Positions 5,771 to 10,295 of a stretch of DNA of 10,295 bases are shown piece after piece (the stretch's first letter is position 1; every line of letters begins with the position of its first letter). Under the pieces are notes generated by a model that was given only the letters and a program-made list of their open reading frames with translations, was not told where the DNA came from and did no database searches. The position numbers were made by a program, and so were the translations under genes. The DNA is from a bacterium (GTDB lineage Bacteria; SZUA-182): contig QIFF01000315.1 in assembly GCA_003230635.1 (NCBI GenBank), positions 1-10,295 of the forward strand, in the 5' to 3' direction.

Positions 5771-7237
5771 CTAATTAGTTGCAATGGAATTCAGGGTATT
5801 TTCCGCCCGCTGCAGGCAGCGCTTTTTCCCCAATAAGATAAAAAGATGTTCCATTTCCGGGCCTTTTAGCTTACCGCTCAAGGCCACCCGAATGGGCATA
5901 AAGAGTTTTTTACCCTTCAGGCCGGTGGCCTGCTTAAGACTTTGGATTAATTCCTGATACTCTTGCTTGTCCAGCACTGCCCAATTGGAAGCGGCCAATT
6001 GTTTGGCCAATTCCTGAATTACCGCTTTACCCTCCAGGGCAATTTGCCTGGCCTCAGGCCCTGGCAAGAAGTTGTTTTTGAAATAAACTTGAGTATACTG
6101 GGGCAGTTGCTCCAGTTTCGTTATGTTAGGCCGCGCCGAATCCACTACCGCCTGCAGCCAACGCAATTCCTTGCCCCGTGGGGGGTCAGAAAAAAAACCG
6201 GCCTGCTGGAAAAAAGGCAAACTGGCTTGAGTAAGCCGGCCAATTTCCTCGCCCCGCAGATAGTGGCCATTCAGCCAGTCTAGTTTTTGCCGGCCAAACA
6301 CTGCGGCACTCTTGGCCAGACGGGATAAAGAAAAGGCTTCAATCAACTCATTCATACTAAGTAATTCACGACCCTCGCCGGGCGACCAACCCAAAAGGGC
6401 CAGATAATTAACCAGGGCCTGGGGCAGATAACCCTCCCGGCGGAACTGGGCTAGCGCTGCAGCGCCGTGGCGTTTGCTTAACATGCTGCGATCCGGGCCC
6501 AGAATCATCGGCAGGTGAACAAAATGAGGCAGGGGATAGCCCAGTGCCTCATAAAGCAACTGGTGGCGGGGGGTGTTGGGCAGATGATCTTCCCCACGTA
6601 TCACGTGGGTTATTTCCATCAGGGCATCATCCACTACCACTGCCAGGTTATAGGCGGCAATGCCGTTGGAGCGCACAATGATAAAATCCCCCAAATCCCC
6701 TTTGGCTACTTCTACCGCACCGCGCAGTAAGTCCTCCACAACTACCGTCCCGTTGCCTTCCACCCGAAAGCGAATGCTGGGCTTGCGCCCCTCTTTTTCA
6801 TGGGCTCGCTTTTCTTGAGCACTCAACTCTCGGCAGGCGCCCTGGTAACGCGGGGGCCGCCCCGCCGCCAGCAGTTCCTTGCGCCGGCACTCTAATTCCT
6901 GAGGGGTGCAATAGCAATGATAGGCCTTGCCCCCCTTTAGCAATTGCTGAGCAGCCTCAAGGTAATAGTGGCGGCGCTCCGACTGGCGATAGGGACTGAA
7001 ATCCCCTCCCTGCTGCGGCCCCTCATCCCAGTGCAAACCCAGCCAGTGTAAATCCTCAATTAACGCTTTTTCAAACTCGGGCTGGGAACGCTCCTGATCG
7101 GTATCTTCAATGCGCAGGATAAATCGGCCGCGATACTTACGGGCAAAGAGCCAGTTAAAAAGGGCGGTGCGGGCGTTGCCGACATGCAGATACCCGCTGG
7201 GGCTGGGGGCAAAGCGCACCCGAATTTTCTTAGTCAT
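5771..7237 (-). CDS. gltX: Glutamyl-tRNA synthetase
   Basis: A class I synthetase that charges tRNA-Glu; many Bacillota also use a non-discriminating form that makes Glu-tRNA-Gln for GatCAB, but the sequence alone does not settle this. Numbered from the chosen ATG (7235-7237), the Rossmann start RFAPSPSGYLHVGNARTALF (8-27) contains the HIGH-type signature HVGN (18-21). A C-x-C ... Y-x3-C metal-site pattern lies at 108/110/131/135, and the KMSKS-type loop is MLSKR (252-256). Length is 488 residues, as usual. A TTG 27 bp upstream would add nine residues absent from homologues and is rejected. The start overlaps the end of ispF by 8 bp and has no clear Shine-Dalgarno, so coupling to ispF is likely. 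Confidence 0.97.
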   Translation of the reverse strand: MTKKIRVRFAPSPSGYLHVGNARTALFNWLFARKYRGRFILRIEDTDQERSQPEFEKALIEDLHWLGLHWDEGPQQGGDFSPYRQSERRHYYLEAAQQLLKGGKAYHCYCTPQELECRRKELLAAGRPPRYQGACRELSAQEKRAHEKEGRKPSIRFRVEGNGTVVVEDLLRGAVEVAKGDLGDFIIVRSNGIAAYNLAVVVDDALMEITHVIRGEDHLPNTPRHQLLYEALGYPLPHFVHLPMILGPDRSMLSKRHGAAALAQFRREGYLPQALVNYLALLGWSPGEGRELLSMNELIEAFSLSRLAKSAAVFGRQKLDWLNGHYLRGEEIGRLTQASLPFFQQAGFFSDPPRGKELRWLQAVVDSARPNITKLEQLPQYTQVYFKNNFLPGPEARQIALEGKAVIQELAKQLAASNWAVLDKQEYQELIQSLKQATGLKGKKLFMPIRVALSGKLKGPEMEHLFILLGKKRCLQRAENTLNSIATN

Positions 7238-7694
7238 GGAGGAGCACCACTGCCTGGGCGGCAATTCCTTCGCCGCGTCCGCTGAATCCTAAACCTTCAG
7301 TGCTGGTGGCTTTCAGGTTGAGCGGGGCCTTTACGATCTGCTTGAGATTGCTTTCCATCCGGGAGCGGTAGGGAGGTAAATGGGGCTGCTGAGCCACAAT
7401 CACCGCATCAACATTGCCCACTGCCAAGCCCTGACGGCTGATTAATTGAATTACCCGCTCCAGCAAAAGCAGGCTGCTAATATCCTTATATTCGGAATTG
7501 CTGTCTGGGAAGTGCTGCCCTATATCTCCCAGACCGGCGGCGCCTAGAATAGCGTCGGCAATGGCATGAGTAAGCACATCGGCGTCGGAGTGGCCGGCCA
7601 GCCCCAAGGGGTAGTCAATGGTTACTCCCCCCAGGATTAGCTTGCGGCCTTCTACCAAGCAATGCACATCATAGCCGAAGCCTATTTTGAACAT
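7230..7694 (-). CDS. ispF: 2-C-methyl-D-erythritol 2,4-cyclodiphosphate synthase
   Basis: IspF cyclises CDP-ME-2-phosphate to MEcPP with loss of CMP in the non-mevalonate isoprenoid pathway; it is a cytoplasmic homotrimer. The 154-residue length is typical. The metal ligands are visible as Asp9 and His11 (GYDVH) and His43 (HSDADVLTH). GAAGLGDIGQHFPDSN and the C-terminal TSTEGLGFSGRGEGIAA stretch are diagnostic. The gene most often found directly upstream in Bacillota, ispD, is not here; the upstream space instead carries repeat sequences reaching to within 9 bp of the start codon. The ATG at 7692-7694 has no convincing Shine-Dalgarno, only an A-rich GTGAAAAAA stretch. It overlaps gltX by 8 bp. 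Confidence 0.97.
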   Translation of the reverse strand: MFKIGFGYDVHCLVEGRKLILGGVTIDYPLGLAGHSDADVLTHAIADAILGAAGLGDIGQHFPDSNSEYKDISSLLLLERVIQLISRQGLAVGNVDAVIVAQQPHLPPYRSRMESNLKQIVKAPLNLKATSTEGLGFSGRGEGIAAQAVVLLHD

Positions 7695-7702
7695 GAGATT
7701 TT

Positions 7703-7724
7703 TTCACCACAGAGAGCACAGAGG
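7703..7724. repeat. Fragment of a dispersed CACAGAG-type repeat next to the ispF start
   Basis: The stretch reads TTCACCACAGAGAGCACAGA followed by GG. Sequences of this TTCACCACAGAG...CACAGAGG form are repeated in many bacterial genomes beside other palindromic repeats. Here it occupies the 5' untranslated region of ispF. Multi-copy status in this genome is inferred, not seen. Confidence 0.5.
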
Positions 7725-7748
7725 AATCAATCCAAATGTCAAAAATCA

Positions 7749-7834
7749 TGTCATTGCGAGCGTAGCGAAGCAATCTCATTTTGTGACCGGGCATTGCCCA
7801 GGATTGCTTCGTCACTTCGTTCCTCGCAATGACA
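7749..7834. repeat. 86-bp palindromic dispersed repeat (MITE/REP-like) between asd and ispF
   Basis: Perfect 12-bp terminal inverted repeats, TGTCATTGCGAG (7749-7760) and CTCGCAATGACA (7823-7834), enclose a second inverted pair CGAAGCAATC (7766-7775) and GATTGCTTCG (7802-7811). A central hairpin GGGCA/TGCCC lies at 7789-7799. I recognise the TGTCATTGCGAGCG...AGCGAAGCAATC type as a non-coding repeat found in many copies across diverse bacterial genomes; translated, it gives the well-known spurious VIASVAKQS/LLRHFVPRNDN peptides. No transposase is encoded. It would fold into a long RNA hairpin in an asd-ispF transcript. Confidence 0.85.
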
Positions 7835-7864
7835 ACTCTCTAATAATCCTGTCAAAAATTTCTT

Positions 7865-8884
7865 TTAAATCAATCTTTCCGCAATCTGGACGGCGTTCAG
7901 GGCGGCACCCTTGCGCAGGTTGTCCGACACCACCCACAGGTTCAGGCCGTGGGGGACGGAAAAATCGCGGCGAATGCGGCCGACGAAGACTTCATCTTTG
8001 CCGACTGCGTCTAATTGTAAAGGATATATGTTGTTAGCCGGGTCGTCCACTACCTTGACCCCGGTAAAGGCCGCCAGGGCCTGCCGCGCTTCCTCCGGGC
8101 TGATTGGTTTTTCCGTCTCTATATTCACCGACTCGGCATGAGAAACAAAAACTGGCACCCGCACCGTGGTGGCGGTTACCGCTATGCTGTCGTCCCCCAT
8201 AATCTTTTTGGTCTCATTGACCATCTTCATTTCTTCTTTGGTATAGCCGTTTTCCAGGAAGACATCAATATGCGGCAGGCAGTTAAAGGCAATGCGGTGG
8301 GGATATACCTGGGGTTCTACCTTCTCCGCCTGGAAGTCAAACATCTTTCTGGCCTGTTCCCCCAACTCATGTATAGCCTTCTTGCCGCTGCCGGAAACCG
8401 ATTGGTAGGTAGAGACCACTATGCGCTTGATTTTAGCCAGATCATGCAGGGGCTTCAGGGCCACCACCATCTGAATGGTAGAGCAGTTGGGGTTGGCGAT
8501 AATCCCCTTGTGCCGACCAATATCCTGGGGATTAACCTCGGGCACCACCAGGGGGACATCCGCCTCCATACGAAAGGCGCTGCTGTTATCCACCACCACT
8601 GCCCCGGCCTTTACCGCCAGGGGGGCGAACTCCCTGCTCACCCCGGCCCCGGCGGAGAAAAGGGCAATCTCCACCCCGGCAAAGGAATCCGCAGTCAGCT
8701 CACGCACCAGTAAATTTTCACCCTTATATTGCAGGCGGCTACCCGCTGAACGCTGGGAAGCAAACAGGCTCAACTCGCCTACAGGAAACTTTCGCCTCTC
8801 CAGCGAGGCCACCATCTCCTGCCCCACTACGCCGGTTGCTCCCACCACCGCCACATGATAAGCCTTAGGGGCACCCTTAGGCAT
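7865..8884 (-). CDS. asd: Aspartate-semialdehyde dehydrogenase
   Basis: It reduces aspartyl phosphate to aspartate semialdehyde with NADPH, the branch point to lysine/diaminopimelate, threonine and methionine. The 339-residue protein has the N-terminal NADP-binding GATGVVGQEM (15-24), the catalytic Cys134 in NPNCST (131-136), SVSGSGKKA (162-170) and a probable catalytic His249 in VFVSHAESV. Length and order are those of the bacterial enzyme. Its ATG lies 3 bp after the nrdR stop, so the two are almost certainly cotranscribed. The usual Bacillota neighbours (lysC/dapG, dapA) are absent; the gene is followed by a 170-bp gap filled largely by a palindromic repeat. Confidence 0.97.
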   Translation of the reverse strand: MPKGAPKAYHVAVVGATGVVGQEMVASLERRKFPVGELSLFASQRSAGSRLQYKGENLLVRELTADSFAGVEIALFSAGAGVSREFAPLAVKAGAVVVDNSSAFRMEADVPLVVPEVNPQDIGRHKGIIANPNCSTIQMVVALKPLHDLAKIKRIVVSTYQSVSGSGKKAIHELGEQARKMFDFQAEKVEPQVYPHRIAFNCLPHIDVFLENGYTKEEMKMVNETKKIMGDDSIAVTATTVRVPVFVSHAESVNIETEKPISPEEARQALAAFTGVKVVDDPANNIYPLQLDAVGKDEVFVGRIRRDFSVPHGLNLWVVSDNLRKGAALNAVQIAERLI

Positions 8885-8887
8885 TGA

Positions 8888-9358
8888 CTATTCCTTTTTC
8901 TTCAGCAAGCCGGTTACCTCTTGCATAAACTGGTTAATGTCCTTGAACTGGCGATAGACCGAGGCAAAGCGCACATAAGCGATTTCATCCAGTTGATAAA
9001 GCTTGTTGATTACCATTTCCCCAATGTCCTTACTGCTGATTTCCTTGCCCGGACGTTCGTGCAATTCCTGTTCCAACTCATCCACAATCTCTTCCAGGGT
9101 AGTAATGCTGACGGGGCGTTTCTCACAGGCCTTGCGCAGTCCCCCCAACACCTTCTCGCGGTCAAAGGGCTCGCGGCGCTTATCCTTTTTGACCACCATA
9201 GCCGGGATATGCTCAATCCGTTCATAGGTGGTAAAGCGCTTATGACAGCCAAGGCACTCCCGCCGCCGGCGAATGGTCAGGCCGTCCTTGCGCTCGCGCG
9301 AATCCAAGACCCTGTCAACCGTACGGTTGCAAAAGGGACAGCGCATAGGACAGCGCAT
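8888..9358 (-). CDS. nrdR: Transcriptional repressor NrdR
   Basis: NrdR senses ATP/dATP through an ATP-cone and represses ribonucleotide reductase operons. The protein has an N-terminal zinc ribbon with CPFC and CLGC pairs (Cys7, Cys10, Cys35, Cys38) and the RRRREC and RFTTYER signatures. An ATP-cone follows (VVKKDKRREPFDREKVLGGL onward, about 55-145). It starts MRCPMRCPFC, whereas family members start directly at M-[RK]-C-P-F-C: a 12-bp tandem duplication at the start adds four residues and an extra Cys. AAGGAG sits 8 nt before the first ATG and 20 nt before the second (9346), so the longer form is probably made. It pairs with asd downstream. No nrd gene or obvious NrdR box is in the window. 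Confidence 0.97.
   Translation of the reverse strand: MRCPMRCPFCNRTVDRVLDSRERKDGLTIRRRRECLGCHKRFTTYERIEHIPAMVVKKDKRREPFDREKVLGGLRKACEKRPVSITTLEEIVDELEQELHERPGKEISSKDIGEMVINKLYQLDEIAYVRFASVYRQFKDINQFMQEVTGLLKKKE
9335..9358 (-). repeat. 12-bp tandem duplication at the nrdR start codon
   Basis: Two adjacent copies of the 12-mer, read as ATGCGCTGTCCT and ATGCGCTGTCCC on the coding strand (9347-9358 and 9335-9346), encode MRCP twice. They differ only in the last base. The in-frame length keeps NrdR intact. Confidence 0.85.
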
Positions 9359-9366
9359 AGAGGTTT

Positions 9367-9372
9367 CTCCTT
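9367..9372 (-). promoter_or_regulatory. Shine-Dalgarno site favouring the upstream nrdR start
   Basis: AAGGAG, with 8 nt to the ATG at 9356-9358 and 20 nt to the canonical-position ATG at 9344-9346. It supports use of the duplicated, longer N-terminus. Confidence 0.75.
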
Positions 9373-9404
9373 GAGGGTGTAATGATCAACTAAGGGTAAC
9401 AAAG

Positions 9405-9413
9405 ATTGTACCA
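9405..9413 (-). promoter_or_regulatory. Candidate extended -10 promoter for nrdR-asd
   Basis: TGGTACAAT on the minus strand matches an extended -10 (TGn plus a 5/6 TATAAT match) about 47 nt before the nrdR start, in the gap after the toxin gene. No good -35 is at the right distance. An alternative pair is TTGACG (9416-9421) with TACCCT (9393-9398), spacer 17. Position makes a promoter here likely; which hexamers are used is uncertain. Confidence 0.3.
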
Positions 9414-9465
9414 GGCGTCAATCGGTTTCCTTGTTTCTAGAAGACATAAGTATATAAAAGCACAT

Positions 9466-9894
9466 TCATAAGTACGCCACTTTAAATCTCAGAAATTTTC
9501 TAATTGCCTCAAAGTCTCTTTTGTTTTGAGTATACACCACTCCACCTATTTGATATGCGGTTAAAGCGATTAGAATATCATTGACCAATGAGTAGCATTT
9601 TTTCAAATCATACCTGCTTTCGCTTCGGAGTTTAGCCATAATCTCACCAGCCTTGTCAAAATCGTTTGCTGTAGGAGAAACTATCCTGTTTGCCCGCTTG
9701 AAGAAATCCCTCAAGGACCTGATAGCTTTTATCCCCTGTGGATCATGGGCTCCAGCCTTAAGCTCCATAAGCACAATGGCAGACAAATAAACCACCCCTT
9801 CGGACAGAAAAATCTCTTGATGTCTCTTGGGGTTAGAGAATCTATCAATGTAAATGTTGGTATCCAGGACCCTCTTAATTAAAGACCCGCTCAA
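9466..9894 (-). CDS. PIN-domain toxin, VapC-like ribonuclease
   Basis: PIN-domain VapC toxins are Mg-dependent endoribonucleases, often cutting tRNA or rRNA, held inactive by a cognate antitoxin. The four acidic active-site positions are visible: Asp11 (LDTN), Glu44 (MELKAG), Asp106 (NDILIA) and Asp127 (NKRDF). Length of 142 residues is typical. The likely start is TTG (9892-9894), overlapping the antitoxin end by 20 bp; no in-frame ATG exists near the conserved VLDTN strand, and the weak start may keep toxin below antitoxin. The gene is visibly more A+T-rich than nrdR or asd, consistent with acquisition as an accessory module. The target RNA cannot be told from sequence. Confidence 0.88.
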   Translation of the reverse strand: MSGSLIKRVLDTNIYIDRFSNPKRHQEIFLSEGVVYLSAIVLMELKAGAHDPQGIKAIRSLRDFFKRANRIVSPTANDFDKAGEIMAKLRSESRYDLKKCYSLVNDILIALTAYQIGGVVYTQNKRDFEAIRKFLRFKVAYL

Positions 9895-10072
9895 TTTTGG
9901 TGCCCTTATGTTTGTGGAAAATAGCCTCTAGTTCCTGCTTACCACTGGCTAAATCTAGCGCCCTTTTTATGGCTTCCTTGTCATCGGTAAGCTGAAAAAG
10001 CTTTTTGACTCGTTGGAGGGCACTTTTCTTGACCTCCAGGTCTTGGATGTGGATTAGCGTGGTTTTGGACAT
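9875..10072 (-). CDS. Small antitoxin partner of the PIN toxin
   Basis: A 65-residue charged protein directly upstream of and overlapping the PIN gene by 20 bp, the usual VapB position. It begins MSKTTLIHIQDL and contains TDDKEAIKRALDLASG (about 29-44), resembling the helix found in small ribbon-helix-helix or VapB-type antitoxins (T-x-K-E-A-I-x-x-A-L). The C-terminal segment ELEAIFHKHKGTKIERVF would be the toxin-binding tail. AAGGAG (10081-10086) sits 8 nt before the ATG, far stronger than the toxin's start. Upstream direct repeats could serve as its autoregulatory operator. The function is inferred mainly from position and partner; the DNA-binding fold is not certain. Confidence 0.78.
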   Translation of the reverse strand: MSKTTLIHIQDLEVKKSALQRVKKLFQLTDDKEAIKRALDLASGKQELEAIFHKHKGTKIERVFN

Positions 10073-10094
10073 GGCAAATACTCCTTATTGTTTG

Positions 10095-10112
10095 TTTTGG
10101 GTAGTTTTGGGT
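10095..10112. promoter_or_regulatory. Direct repeats upstream of the antitoxin gene (possible operator)
   Basis: TTTTGGGT occurs twice (10095-10102 and 10105-10112) with a start-to-start distance of 10 bp, one helical turn. It ends 23 bp before the antitoxin ATG. Ribbon-helix-helix and VapB antitoxins typically bind short repeats in this position; binding here is inference. Confidence 0.4.
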
Positions 10113-10121
10113 GCCCTGACT

Positions 10122-10143
10122 GGTTAAGGCAGTGGCCTTAACC
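10122..10143. repeat. Perfect 9-bp stem hairpin between cobT and the toxin-antitoxin pair
   Basis: GGTTAAGGC (10122-10130), loop AGTG, GCCTTAACC (10135-10143). It begins 6 bp after the cobT stop in the transcribed direction. There is no T-run after it on the minus strand, so it is a poor intrinsic terminator; it may be a 3' stabilising structure of cobT mRNA or an operator for the antitoxin. Confidence 0.55.
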
Positions 10144-10148
10144 TACCC

Positions 10149-10295
10149 CTATTCCACAGAGCGCGACACCGCCGCCTCTTCAAAGCTGGCCATTTGGGTC
10201 AACACCTTGACTCCGGCCTCTACCAGGCTCATGGCCAGGGCGGCCCCGGTGCCTTCTCCCAGGCGCAGGTCTAAATCCAGCAGGGGTTTTAGTCC
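10149..10295 (-). CDS. cobT: Nicotinate-nucleotide-dimethylbenzimidazole phosphoribosyltransferase, C-terminal end (runs off right edge)
   Basis: CobT makes alpha-ribazole phosphate (or analogues with other lower-ligand bases) for cobamide assembly. Only the last 48 residues are in the window, read in one open frame from the edge to TAG at 10149-10151. The segment [19 protein letters not shown] is the highly conserved C-terminal CobT signature, containing the catalytic glutamate in GEGTG. It is followed by a helix and [10 protein letters not shown], matching the family's M-x-T-F-x-x-A-x-V-S ending. The rest of the gene and its neighbours are outside the window, so the cobamide gene context is unknown. 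Confidence 0.93.
   Translation of the reverse strand, partial: GLKPLLDLDLRLGEGTGAALAMSLVEAGVKVLTQMASFEEAAVSRSVE

Noticed and set aside
7749..7834. CRISPR repeat
   Set aside because: The inverted repeats form one palindrome; there are no regularly spaced direct repeats with spacers.
7687..8037. Plus-strand frame with VIASVAKQS and LLRHFVPRNDN peptides
   Set aside because: These are well-known spurious translations of the dispersed TGTCATTGCGAG repeat; the rest is antisense to asd.
8138..8713. 191-codon plus-strand frame
   Set aside because: It is entirely antisense to asd, which has full catalytic and cofactor motifs.
9395..9465. NrdR box upstream of nrdR (autoregulation)
   Set aside because: I could not find a good match to the paired ACACWATATATWGTGT-type sites; the A+T-rich TTTTATATACTT stretch is not a convincing match.
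10122..10143. Intrinsic terminator of cobT
   Set aside because: The 9-bp stem is good, but no T-run follows in the transcribed direction; kept only as an inverted repeat.

Overview
The window is a compact bacterial chromosome segment in which every recognisable gene lies on the minus strand, so the biological reading order runs from high to low coordinates. The gene set points to a Bacillota-type anaerobe (class Clostridia, Peptococcaceae/Moorella-like is my best guess). The reasons are a Bacillus-like S2 N-terminus, a short EF-Ts of 198 residues, strong AAGGAG-type Shine-Dalgarno sites, TTG start codons, a cobamide gene, the MEP isoprenoid pathway and an exported di-heme peroxidase. This placement is inference; no rRNA or species-specific marker is present.

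Reading in transcription order: (1) the last 48 codons of cobT (lower-ligand activation for cobamides) at the right edge; (2) a vapBC-like toxin-antitoxin pair (about 9466-10072), visibly more A+T-rich than its neighbours, preceded by operator-like repeats; (3) nrdR-asd, a tight pair encoding the ribonucleotide reductase repressor and aspartate-semialdehyde dehydrogenase; (4) a 170-bp gap holding a dispersed-type palindromic repeat and a second repeat fragment; (5) ispF-gltX, overlapping by 8 bp, followed by a PilZ-domain gene; (6) a 202-bp gap with two inverted repeats; (7) a secreted di-heme cytochrome c peroxidase whose stop codon touches the start of rarA (AAA+ replication-fork protein); (8) a 233-bp structured leader; and (9) the translation operon rpsB-tsf-pyrH-frr, with frr running off the left edge.

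Most of the window is housekeeping. rpsB, tsf, frr and gltX serve translation, pyrH makes UDP, asd feeds lysine/threonine/methionine and cell-wall precursors, ispF makes isoprenoid precursors, and nrdR controls dNTP supply. The least explained part is the rpsB leader at 2632-2864. It contains a two-tier 43-nt hairpin, repeated CTATTG/CAATAG half-sites that recur at a predicted promoter, and a 14-codon upstream ORF. That uORF has its own Shine-Dalgarno site, abuts the hairpin, and stops inside the beginning of rpsB, which itself starts with TTG. This resembles an autoregulatory r-protein leader that I cannot assign to a known family. Other oddities are a 12-bp tandem duplication at the NrdR start, a long Lys/Ala-rich tail on S2, and a mobile-type repeat at the ispF start.
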